From Corythucha ciliata (taxonomy: Eukaryota > Arthropoda > Insecta > Hemiptera > Tingidae): a DNA stretch of 64,000 nt. Every line of letters starts with the position of its first letter. The first letter of the stretch is position 1. Below are positions 37,440-46,691 of the stretch, piece by piece. The position numbers were made by a program, and so were the translations under genes. The notes below the pieces were generated by a model. That model did no database searches, was not told the DNA's origin, and worked only from the letters and a program-made list of their open reading frames with translations. The stretch lies in contig CM075939.1 of assembly GCA_038030265.1 (NCBI GenBank), forward strand, positions 54,913,253 to 54,977,252, given 5' to 3'.

Positions 37440-37447
37440 GGGGGTGA
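37432..37447 (+). promoter_or_regulatory. Polypurine tract of element C
   Basis: A purine-rich run with GGGGGG immediately precedes the 3' LTR, at the place where plus-strand DNA synthesis is primed in LTR elements. Confidence 0.6.
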
Positions 37448-37651
37448 TGTGGCGTCATTGTCACATTTTATAAACCACCACGAGAAAACAGATGGTAAAA
37501 AATAATAAAAAAAATCACTTGGCACTTGGAACTTGACGGGAGAAAAGAAGTTTGTCCTTGTTTTTACATTTTCGTTACTTTTTTATTTCATTCAATAAAT
37601 TCCGTTCGTTTTACTATGCCGTTCCTAAACGGTTTCATTATAATTCCTAAA
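37448..37651 (+). repeat. 3' LTR of element C
   Basis: Matches the 5' LTR apart from a handful of single-base changes and small indels (204 versus 200 bp). Confidence 0.9.
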
Positions 37652-37655
37652 AGCG

Positions 37656-38276
37656 TATCACTCCCAAGCTAATGGTTGCGTTGAACGTTGGCATCGGACC
37701 CTGAAGGCATCCCTCATGGCTCATCAGTCGAAATGGTCACAAGCCCTCCCCACTGTTCTTCTTGGACTTCGCTCACCTCTGCGCGACGAAATCGGCGCTA
37801 GTTGCGCACAAGCCGTTTACGGTCAACCCCTTCGTCTGCCAGGCGAATTTTTTGAACCGTCGCCGTCGTCTTCAACCACTCTAACAGCCGATTCAATTAA
37901 ATCGCTCGAAGAAACAGTGTCCCATTTTCGACCTGCAAAATTTGGAACTTCCACCCGACCTACTTTTCGTCACAGAGACTTGGTCTCGAGTGACTACGTT
38001 TTTGTCAGGCAAGACCGTGTGTCACCTCCTCTCACTCCACCCTATTCTGGACCGTTTAAAGTTCTCGAACGTGGTCCGAAAACTTTCAAGATTCAAATTT
38101 CCGATCCTAGTCGCACATCAGTCGTATCGCTGGATCGCCTCAAACCAGCGCATCTCATGCAAGATGAAAACGACCAGACACCGCTATCAGTAGTCGACAC
38201 CTCGCATATACCTGCTCTAGTCGTACGAGCTACGCAAAAGACTCGACCGTCACACCTAGTCGAAAAGAAAGTTTGA
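37656..38276 (+). pseudogene. Integrase C-terminal part of element D
   Basis: Resumes exactly where 33224 stopped (YHSQANG). It contains the third catalytic residue in CVERWH, the AVYGQPLRLPGEF motif and a GPFKVLERG chromodomain-like or GPY/F-type tail. The stretch is open to TGA 38274-38276. Confidence 0.85.
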
Positions 38277-38300
38277 TTTTGTCTTATAAAAAAATAATAA

Positions 38301-38337
38301 TTAGCGAATCAGTTACGCTCTGAACAACGTTCGCTAA
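38301..38337. repeat. Small palindrome TTAGCGAA...TTCGCTAA
   Basis: Eight-bp stem just beyond D's stop codon. It is followed by AAATTGGTG, which resembles the LTR-PBS junction of C. It may be part of D's terminal region, but no matching 5' LTR exists to test this. Confidence 0.4.
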
Positions 38338-38739
38338 ATTGGTGCCACGTTACCGCTAAAACATCAATGCTCCCTGCCACACCTAACGGGCTTTGTTCCA
38401 AACAGCATTTGCACCTAACCACAAGTACTTGGGTCATTTCCTGAACTTTCCAGTATGAGCCAGACATGGTATACGACTCTGTTGTAATGCTCAAACGAAA
38501 AATACAGGCAAAACGCTGAGTATAGTGGCCACCATCCCCAGAGAGCTTGTACAAATGGAACGGAGTGAATCGTCTAATCTAACCGCCGTCTCAATTTTCA
38601 GATTACCAGTCTCACGAATTCTAAACCTATAGCAGACTCTTTCAACAACCTATTTCGCGCAAAACAGTCAATTCTTTAATTTGACCCGTCAACCCCCCCC
38701 CCCCCGGCAATTACACATGAGTGGCTCTCTTAAAAAGCA

Positions 38740-39140
38740 ATTTCTTGAGTATAGCTGGTTCCAAGAAGTCAACTTAGCGTGGATTACTCGTTAGAAAAAA
38801 CAAATTTCGCCCATGCACGAATCTCACAGAACTAATTTTAAGATGTTTGATCTTTTCAAAAATCAATTTCCTGGGTTTGGCTCCTTCAAAAGTCCAATTT
38901 CTCAGATATGGCTCTCAAGAAACAAATTATGAGGCGGTTTACTCATTCGGAAAAACCAATTTCGTAGGATTGGCTTGTTAAAAATGAAAATTTGTCGGCT
39001 CTTTTAAAAATGATATCTCTTGGGCTCGTGCTCCTTCAAAACCAGTTTCATGGTATTCAGTTCTCAACAAAAACACGATTTCACGCGCCTTGATCTTCAT
39101 AAATAACGAAATATCTCGAGTCTCGGTCAGCCTTGAAAGA
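38740..39140 (+). repeat. ~30-bp array, CAAACCCCAATTT family
   Basis: Divergent units such as AAAACCAATTTCGTAGGATT; same family as 4430-5100. Confidence 0.55.
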
Positions 39141-39639
39141 AACAAAATAGCTAAATTTATTTTTAGAAGGAGCCATTAATTCGCTTGATGAAACATCAGC
39201 AATTGTGGGCAATTATGAGCGTTTGACGTCTTTAAAGTCAGATAGCTGGGGGGGGGGGGGCAGTAACGTTCCTCTCGTCCAAGAAGGAGTCGATGTTTTT
39301 TATTGGACTTCCTGAATAGCATTTGATTGCGCAAGGCCACCATCACCGTGCATGCGGAGAAATTCTTGCGGCACCCTGAAAACAAGACAAAAACGCCGGA
39401 ATTCTTAGGAGAACCCTACAAAAATAAAAAATGGCGGACGAATCGATTTCGCCTATTTGTGCGTTTATGCGTAAAATCGGTTCTATCTCGCGAAAATACT
39501 TTAATTTGCAATGGTTTTTGCGTGAAGACTTTTCATTATACCTGGGCTGGTTTCTCGGAGTGCTCCAACAAGGAACGGCTCTGCAGAGGATCCATCGAGT
39601 TTCCACCCGGTGACAATCATTCTCTCCATCTCTAAAGTG

Positions 39640-40760
39640 TGGTATAGGTATTAATGTATGAGCAACTTATGGCACACTTCGTGAGGTTCGAGCTGCTATC
39701 TGATGCTCATCAGTTTGGGTTCAGGTCTGGCCGAAGCACGGTTTCTGCAGTATGGCGGAGATCGTGAAAAGTATTCTTAGAGCCCTTGAGAGGACAATTC
39801 AAAGCCGAACGCCGTGTTTTTCGACCTTACTGGGGCTTTTGATTTGGTGGACCATCGCTTTTCTCGCGAAACGTCGTCGGCCTGTTTTCTTTAATAATAG
39901 TTTATCGGACTCTTTTAAAGTGGGCTTCGACGTGCCTCAGGGGTCAAGTGCTGGGCCCTCTTTTGTTCATTATTTTCATTTATGATTTACCGTCTGTTCT
40001 GATTCCTGGAATCAAGTGTGTCTTGTACGCCGACGATATTTCGATTATTTATCCGGATTCGGTTTGTGCCGATCTATGTCATCAACGCGTGCTTGGCTGC
40101 GGTGTTCGTCTAACGGTCTGACTTCATCATTCAGACTTGCCTTCAAGCTATCCTGTTGTTCAGGGGTTGACAGAGACTCTCCGACACAATCTTTTGGGGT
40201 TTACAATGAAGGATCACTCAACTGGAAGGCGCACGTGGAGGGGGGGGGGCTCTGTCGGGGAGGTTGGTGAGGGGGATTTTTATTCTTCGTCGTTTGAAAT
40301 ATTCTTTGGACCAAGCTACCCTTCGTCTATTCGGCATTTTTTCCACAGCCTTCTTTCGTACGGGGCCTTATCATGGGGGAATTCAGCTTTTTCGGGGAAA
40401 GATCTTTGTGCTCCAAAAGCGTGCATGCAACTTCTCTGCGGCTTGAAGCAGTCTTCTATACTCTGTACGGCTTATTTGTGCTTCAGTGCCTTTGCTACGC
40501 ACGCTTGAAAATGCCAACCCACGTTTGCTGAGAGGCATACCTACGGTTCGAGGGGCAAAGGCTGTGTCATTCCGGAGCTATTCAGCTTAGCTACTTCGTG
40601 GATCTTTCGACGAGGATGTTCGATCATCTCCCTACCCATAAGGCTGAACTAATTGAGGCTGTCCTCTATAGTACTAACGAATTTTTCTCCAGTCAAGTCT
40701 CAATCTAGTCCGTTTTTGTTTTGTTTTGTTTATTTGACGTTGTTTTGCCACCATTGTTGG
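39640..40760 (+). pseudogene. Degenerate LINE reverse transcriptase, 3' part, split by B2
   Basis: Coding remnants in several frames. An RT block with HQFGFRSGRSTVSAV lies near 39708-39752. The catalytic-aspartate region follows, heavily mutated (around 39830-39860). Then come a VPQGSS..GP equivalent and VLYADDISIIYP near 40020-40050. Numerous stops and frameshifts follow. The 3' untranslated part contains TTTTGTTTTGTTTTG and runs to 40760, where element B2 has inserted. It appears to resume at 51608 with GACCACTGCAATAAAAG, a plausible 3' end. The same 3' segment also occurs inverted at 57019-57121. Confidence 0.75.
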
Positions 40761-40999
40761 CAGAGGTGGATTTACGGGATTGGGTTTTGGGGGTTTAAAC
40801 CCCCCCTAAGAAGATGGCGTATGCTATTGCTGGTCATTGGAGAGATTTCTTTTATCTTTACCAAGGCTGCTGAATAAGGGTCGCGGCACAGATGATTCTT
40901 ATAGACCCTCCTCCCCTCTATTCGTCCCTCATGTACAATGCAGCCAGTATAGTGCATCGATGAAGGGGTGAAGGGATGGGCAGCCATAAAATTGTTAGC

Positions 41000-41560
41000 G
41001 TTTCCCATTTGCATAAAATTCCGCTGGATCAAAAAGATATAAAAGAGGCAAAAATAGATTAAAACCGCTAGAATTGAGGAAACTCCGTAAAATGGAGAAA
41101 AATCGCTAATTCGCATGACTGAGAAGTGCAGTGTTAAAAAGGGGAAAACAGATAAATTTGAGAAAGTTCCCTAATTTAAATCTAAGATTGAGGACTGCAT
41201 GATTCGTGGCTAAAATTAAGAAATTAGCGGCGCACCGATAAAATTGGCAGCACAAATTTATAAAAAGCGCCAAATGTGAAGCTGGAATGGAGAAAAACGC
41301 TAATTCACTAATTTTCTAATTCGGGGCTGAAATTGAGTAAGAGCGGTGATTCGCGGGTGAAATTGATTTTTTTGCCGGGAATAATTCACGGCTAAAATTT
41401 AGAAATAATTCCCAGCTAAATTGTAAACCGCTAGCTCGGCGGATCAATTGCAGAAAATCCGCTAATTCGTGGATAGAATTTAGCAAACACGGTAACTCGT
41501 GGTTTAAATGAAGATAAAGCCAATCCGCATGAAGTCATGACATAAAAAGTGGAAAAAAAC
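41000..41560 (+). repeat. ~30-bp array (GCTAAAATTGAG family) in B2
   Basis: Collinear with 12290-12790 in B1, with scattered substitutions and small indels. Confidence 0.7.
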
Positions 41561-41616
41561 TACAAGAATTGAAAAAAGAAAAAAAAAGCCCCTCCTTTGG
41601 GGCTGAGGGGGCAGTG

Positions 41617-41811
41617 CTCGCGATGAGTTCGTGTCCTCAGTCTCAAGTTTGGCTCTAGAAAAGCAGAGGAAATCGTGAAATTCCTAAAGCAGTGTATCCA
41701 GTCCCAAAACCTGTAAATTGCACGCCAAAAACTGCATCCTCCAGTCATTTTATAGCGCGAGCGAGCACAAGGACACAAGGAAGTAATGGCACAAGAAAGT
41801 ATTGCAGTAAC
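41617..41811. other. Extra segment in B2 absent from B1
   Basis: B1 reads straight through CCTTTGGGGCAGTGGTGACGG. B2 carries about 195 bp between two CAGTG copies (41612-41616 and 41812-41816), as for an insertion with a 5-bp duplication. It has no clear inverted ends; GCTCGCGATG and CGAGCGAGC are only weakly related. Confidence 0.5.
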
Positions 41812-41829
41812 CTACAGTGGTGACGGTGA

Positions 41830-42154
41830 GAGGGGGCGTTTTCGCGTTTGATCAGTTTGACCATTATTGAGTCCTAATAGACAGCTTTTTGCTATTTTTA
41901 GGACACGTATCGTCACGTGTGAAAATGGCTCAGTTTTTGACGCACAAATGGTCGATTTTCAAAACATGAATAATCTGTTTAGGGCTTTTCAAAGCGCGAA
42001 TCGTCAGTTTAACCCTTAATAGGCCACATTATAATACATATAGAGTCAGTTTTACCAATTTTAGGGAATGAATATGTCAAACTGCCAGTATATGACCATT
42101 TCTAGGGCATGAATAATCAGCGTGATATTTTCAAGGCGCGAATCACCAGTTGAG
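41830..42154 (+). repeat. GTCAGTTTGGCC-family array, first block in B2
   Basis: Continues after the Mag element at 46420-46540, after the LINE at 50470-50915 and after the 241-bp MITE at 51173-51270. Together these equal the single array of B1. Confidence 0.7.
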
Positions 42155-42266
42155 TGTGATACAGCTATATGTGTCACATGGTTGGAATAATTAAATTGAA
42201 AAATAAACAGTTTTTGAATTTGTTCGATTTGAATAAACTTGGAGTTTTTATTGCAAACTTAAAACA
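42155..42266 (+). repeat. 5' LTR of Mag-like element
   Basis: 112 bp, base-for-base identical with the 3' LTR. Contains the AATAAAC motif near 42208 and 42232. Confidence 0.95.
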
Positions 42267-42277
42267 TGGTGTCAGAA
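42267..42277 (+). promoter_or_regulatory. Primer-binding site (tRNA-Leu type)
   Basis: TGGTGTCAG directly follows the LTR and is complementary to a CTGACACCA tRNA 3' end, typical of tRNA-Leu isoacceptors. It overlaps the probable gag start codon. Confidence 0.65.
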
Positions 42278-43257
42278 TGAGCGTAGAGCAACTTATCGCT
42301 GACCTCACGTTTCGTCCACCTTTGGTTTCTCCTCCGGGGCAGTTGGATAAAGAAAATCCGGACTGGAGCAAGTGGATCCGACGATGGGAACGTTATCGAA
42401 CCGGCTCTTTTCTGTACAAAATGCCAGAGGAGTATCAAGTAAACCAATTACTTTTAGCACTCGGGGACGAATGTGAGGATATATTCGAACAGTTGGACAT
42501 TTCCAATGCGGAGAGAAAGAAGTACGATGCGGTCGTAAACAAATTTAGTAATTATTTCACAGGAAATATTAATTTATTTTATGAGCGTGCAAGATTTTTT
42601 AGTCGTAACCAACATTCAGGGGAGCCAGTGGACCTTTTCATTCGAGATTTGCACAGGATTGCATCAAAGTGTGACTTTGGTGACCTAAAAGATGACTTGA
42701 TCATGCACAAGTTAGTGCAAGGAATGTCAGATTCTCACCTGTCCGAAATGTTTCAGGTGGAATGTACAAGAAATAAATTTGTCCTAAGAACTGTGGAAGA
42801 CCGGGTCAGACAGGCTGAGAGAATTCGCCTTCAGCAAGATGTTGTACGAAACCCCTCGGATGAAGCAAAAATCGACTTAGTCAGACGAAAGAAGCCACAA
42901 AGAAAATTTAAATCTATGAGTGACCAACCCACCAGTAAACATTGTGAAACATGCGGATTTCGAGGTAAGCACACTACGCCTTGCCCGGCTTTAGGCGCTG
43001 AATGTAGGAAATGTGGTTATAAAGGGCATTTTGCGAGAGTGTGCCGAAGTAGGCGTACCAAAATTCATGACGTCGAGAGGAGTAGCGAGTCAAGAAGTGA
43101 AAGTGATGGATCATCGGCGGGTCTCGGTTTCGTTGGAGAAGTGTGCAAGGCCAATGAGAACCCGTGGGAAATACATTTAAGACTCGGGAACCTATCTAAA
43201 CCTGTCAAATTCCGTATAGACACAGGTGCCGACGTGTCTTTAATGTCTTTCTCTTAA
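42277..43257 (+). pseudogene. gag with two zinc knuckles plus protease start, ended by a premature stop
   Basis: I place the start at ATG 42277, just after the PBS; the open frame extends back into the LTR. The capsid region (WSKWIRRWERYR, FSNYFTGNINLFYERARF) is followed by two knuckles: CETCGFRGKHTTPC, then CRKCGYKGHFARVC (C-X2-C-X4-H-X4-C). The protease active site IDTGADVS follows, then TAA at 43255-43257. The same frame reopens at once (43258 onward) as protease and RT, so this stop is a nonsense change or, less likely, a readthrough site. Gag and pol are fused in one frame in this element. Confidence 0.85.
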
Positions 43258-44457
43258 TTCACCAATTGCTTTTCAAAAACTCATGTGTTAAAGACAACAA
43301 CAAAAAAGTTGTACGGTCCTGGGAAAATTCAAATTTCAGTAAAGGGAAAATTTAAAACTTCCTTAAGATGTGAGGACAAATCTGCAGAGGAAGAAATATT
43401 TGTAATCGAAGGGTCCCAGGTTCCTTTACTAGGGCGACCGGCTATATTGAAATTGGGAATTTTGAAATGGGTAGGACACGTCTCTAAACTAAACATGAAG
43501 ATAGAAAAACAGTTTTCTGAACTTTTCAAAGGAATTGGTCTCATGAAAGCGGAACATAAAATAATTTTAGACGACCATGCTAAGCCTTACGCGGTCGGAG
43601 TCCCACGAAGAATTCCAATTCCTTTGAGGGAAAAGACAAAAAGAGAGTTAGACCGGATGGAAAAGCTTGGCATTATCACTCGCATTGATGAGCCAACGGA
43701 CTGGGTAGCTCATATGGTGGTCGTACCAAAAGCAAATGCAGAGGAAGTTCGAATCTGTGTAGATTACTACCACTTAAACAAAGCTGTAAAAAGGGAGAGG
43801 TTCATGATGCCGTCTGTGAACGATTTATTGTCCCAGCTGAAAGGTGCCAAGTTTTTCTCGAAAATAGACTGTCGGTCTGGGTACTATCAGATAAAATTAC
43901 ACCCGGAAAGTACTAAATTGACAACTTTTTTAACACCTTTCGGTCGGTACTATTACAACAGGGTTCCAATGGGCGTTACCAGCGCGCCCGAGGTTTTCCA
44001 TAAGTACATGACGAACGTACTACAAGGCATAGACGATGTGATTACTTTATTAGACGATTCACTTATTTATGGAAATTCTATCGAAGAGCACGACGAACGA
44101 TTAACTAATGTTCTTAAAAGGCTAAAGGATGAGGGGGTGACTTTAAATGAAACGAAATGTGTATTCAGAGCTGAAAGAGTGAAGTTTCTAGGTCATATTG
44201 TGTCCGCGGATGGAATAGAAGCCGATGAAACAAAGGTTCAAGCCATAGTTACATATCCGAAGCCGACGAATGTTACTGAATTGAGACGGTTTCTTGGGAT
44301 GACTAATTATTATGCCAAATTTTGCCCTAAATTGTCGTCTGTCGCAAAACCTCTCCGTGATTTACTTGCAAAGAAATCAGAATGGTATTGGGATGCAAAT
44401 CAAGATGATTCATTCCAAAAAAATAAAACAGCTTTTATCGTCTACGCCCGTCCTTAG
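43258..44457 (+). pseudogene. Protease remainder and reverse transcriptase of Mag-like element
   Basis: Continues the gag frame. It contains the end of protease (GRPAILKLGIL), RT fingers and palm (VRICVDYYHLNKAV, FFSKIDCRSGYYQI, RVPMGVTSAPEVF) and the catalytic box TLLDDSLIYG. The box has LLDD where related enzymes carry Y-X-DD with Val, Ile or Leu. Then LRRFLGMTNYYAKF. The frame shifts in an A run at about 44417-44426, leading to a false stop at 44455-44457. Both catalytic aspartates of the DD pair are present. Confidence 0.88.
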
Positions 44458-44827
44458 TTTTTATGACCCGAATAAACCCTTGAGATTAGCTGCAGATGCA
44501 AGTATGATTGGTTTGGGGGTCATTCTAGAGCAAGAGCAAGTCCCAGGGTCATGGAAGCCTATCCAATACGCCTCAAGAGGACTTTCAAAAGCTGAGAAAA
44601 ATTATTCGAACATCGAGAGAGAAGCATTAGGGGTTACTTGGGGCTGTGAACACTTCAGGGACTTACTTATTGGGAAAGAATTTGAAATTCTAACTGATTA
44701 CAAACCTCTTGTATCACTATTAGGAAATAAAGCAATTGTTGAACTATCCGCTAGGATACAAAGGTTTAGAATGAGGTTGATGCAATTCAGTTATCGACTG
44801 ACTCACGTTTCGGGAAAGAAATTCTAA
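44427..44827 (+). pseudogene. RNase H of Mag-like element
   Basis: Frame 2 resumes the polyprotein after the A-run frameshift. It holds the RNase H motifs LAADASMIG, NIEREALG and ILTDYKPL (tyrosine in place of the usual histidine). A TAA at 44825-44827 interrupts the conserved connection just before PDALSRAP, and the frame stays open afterwards. Confidence 0.85.
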
Positions 44828-46141
44828 GGTCCAGATGCACTTTCAAGGGCACCTGTTCAAAATGGTGAAAATAGGGAAGATATCCTCTTTGAAAAGGAAG
44901 TCGAAGTTTTTGTGACTGAGGCGTGCGGACCAGAATTGCTAGACTCATGTTTGGATAAAGTCCGAAGAGCTCAGCTTAAAGATTCCGTTTGTTTAGCTGT
45001 AAAACGGTTTTTATTGAACGAACACCCCAATAGCATGGATCACAACGGATTAGCACCATTTCGGAAATTTGTAAACGACCTTTGGTTGAAAGGAGACGTT
45101 TTAATGTTCAAACATCAGGTAGTCATTCCACATTCACTTCGAAAAGAAATGTTAACAAAAATCCATGAGGGCCATGGAGGGGAATCTAAGTGCTTACATA
45201 GGGCTAAAGTCTGTGTTTGGTGGCCAACTATGAATCGGGAAATTAAAGAAGAAGTTGGCGAATGTAAGAAATGCATAGAACACAGAAATCAGTTTTCAGA
45301 ACCGTTAATACCTTCAAAGCTACCAAGACGGCCGTGGCAGGTTATAGCAGCAGATCATTTTAACTTTCAAGGGCAATGGTACTTGGCGGTTGGAGATTAC
45401 TTCTCTCGCTATCTTAACGTAGAGCGTGTCGGTACAGATTTGACGTCACGACAAGTCATATCTGTATTGAAACAAATGTTTGCAACTTTCGGAATCCCAG
45501 AAACTCTTAGGTGTGACTGTGCGTCCAACTTGACGTCCTACGAAATTCGATCTTTCGCAAAGGATGTTGGAACGTCGATAATTACTAGCTCACCGAAGTA
45601 CCCTCAAAGTAATGGCTTTGCTGAGGCAATGGTCAAAATAGCAAAGAACATCCTTCGGAAGGAAGATTTGTTCACGGGACTTCTAGCATACCGCACCACT
45701 CCAACCGTGCTAGGTTACAGCCCTGCAGAGCTGTTAATGGGACGAAAGTTACGAGGAACTCTTCCTATGAACCAGGAACTTCTCGAGCCCAAGTGGCCAA
45801 ATTTGGACAACCTTCGCAAAATTGATGAAAAAAATAAGGTCAAGCAAGCTTACTGGTATAATAAGAGTAAAAAAACTCGTGAACTCAGAGAATTACAAGA
45901 AGGAGAGCAAGTTCACATTCAGGACCTAGGGCAACATGGAATCATTACAAATAAAATAGAAGGCGTTCCACGTAGGTACGAGGTGATTGTTGGAGAAAGA
46001 AGGTATCAAAGAAATCGAAAGGCTTTAGTCGGATCTAAAAGACCAATCAACCACGAAACATCGCGAAAACAAAGATATACACGGCCACTTCTAGAAGACA
46101 ACGCACGAAATTGGAAAGAAACGAGAAAAGATCATCCGTAA
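44828..46141 (+). pseudogene. Integrase of Mag-like element
   Basis: Same frame as RNase H. Zinc motif with HEGHGG and CKKC, then a DDE core: aspartate in AADHF, aspartate in CDCASN and glutamate in GFAEAMV, all present. Downstream SPAELLMGRKLRGTLP and a GEQVHIQD segment are typical of this integrase group. The frame ends at 46139-46141. The expected C-terminal tail (RRSQRIRRPPNRL) lies in frame 1 at about 46039-46284, so a frame change falls between 46039 and 46140. Confidence 0.87.
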
Positions 46142-46287
46142 GCGTTCCTACCAACGAGCAACCTGAAATGTGTGAAAGGAGTCGTTCAAGTGAAGTGGAC
46201 GAGAAATTCAGAGAAGCTACGCCGGATAAATTGAGGCGTTCTCAAAGAATAAGACGTCCTCCAAATCGACTGGCATATCCTTGAACT

Positions 46288-46302
46288 TAAAGGAAGGGAG
46301 GA
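46288..46302 (+). promoter_or_regulatory. Polypurine tract of Mag-like element
   Basis: AAAGGAAGGGAGGA lies directly before the 3' LTR. Confidence 0.8.
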
Positions 46303-46414
46303 TGTGATACAGCTATATGTGTCACATGGTTGGAATAATTAAATTGAAAAATAAACAGTTTTTGAATTTGTTCGATTTGAATAAACTTGGAGTTTTTATT
46401 GCAAACTTAAAACA
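46303..46414 (+). repeat. 3' LTR of Mag-like element
   Basis: Identical to 42155-42266. Confidence 0.95.
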
Positions 46415-46542
46415 TTGAGATACTTTTAGGAAGCGTAAAGCCAGTTTTGCCAATTGTATGGCTTGTATAGCCAGTTTGGCCAATTTTAGGGCGCATAGTC
46501 AATGAGTTTTTTTTTTTTTTTTTTTTTTTTTCATTTAGAAGC

Positions 46543-46543
<1 letters not shown>

Positions 46544-46600
<57 letters not shown>
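46544..46600. repeat. (TAA)n tract at LINE 3' end
   Basis: About 18 copies; read on the LINE strand this is a (TTA)n tail, the type of short-repeat 3' end seen in several LINE clades. A 25-base T run (46507-46531) lies just outside and is longer than its counterpart in B1. Confidence 0.85.
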
Positions 46601-46691
46601 GATTTATTGTTAGCACAACGAAAAAGTTGTAAAACAACGTCAGCAGAACAATGGACAATAAATAAATAAATAATAAGAACAAATAGAATTG

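Larger units (their letters stand above)
33225..37651 (+). mobile_element. Ty3/gypsy element C (CsRn1-like), complete with both LTRs
   Basis: LTRs at 33225-33424 and 37448-37651 bound a 4.4-kb element. The 4-bp duplication AGCG flanks it (33221-33224 and 37652-37655), inside the integrase of D. The primer-binding site TGGTGACCCCGA matches the tRNA-Trp 3' end, and a 4-bp TSD, a tRNA-Trp primer and a CHCC gag motif are all known traits of the CsRn1 clade. ORFs are damaged: a MITE in gag, frameshifts between protease and RT and near the pol end, and a deletion between RNase H and integrase. The LTRs differ by several small indels and substitutions. Confidence 0.92.
30348..38276 (+). mobile_element. 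Ty3/gypsy element D (CsRn1-like), 5'-truncated, split by element C
   Basis: Coding pieces of gag and pol run from about 30348 to 33224 and resume at 37656-38276. The gap is exactly element C with a 4-bp target duplication. The 5' LTR and most of gag are missing. The order gag, protease, RT, RNase H, integrase and the gag motif CX3H...CX3C place it with the CsRn1 clade, like C. Several frameshifts make it inactive. I did not identify its 3' LTR with confidence. Confidence 0.85.
42155..46414 (+). mobile_element. Ty3/gypsy element, Mag-like, with identical 112-bp LTRs
   Basis: Identical LTRs (42155-42266 and 46303-46414) start TGTGATAC and end AAAACA. The 5-bp TSD TTGAG flanks it (42150-42154 and 46415-46419), and B1 has the single site at about 13529. 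The PBS abuts the 5' LTR and a polypurine tract the 3' LTR. Very short LTRs and a pol resembling the K02A2.6-type proteins suggest the Mag clade. Coding sequence is disrupted by two in-frame TAA codons and two frame changes despite LTR identity. Confidence 0.95.

Noticed and set aside
38301..38350. 3' LTR and second PBS for element D (AAATTGGTG resemblance)
   Set aside because: No 5' counterpart exists in the window and the match to a PBS fails after the first bases, so I list only the palindrome.
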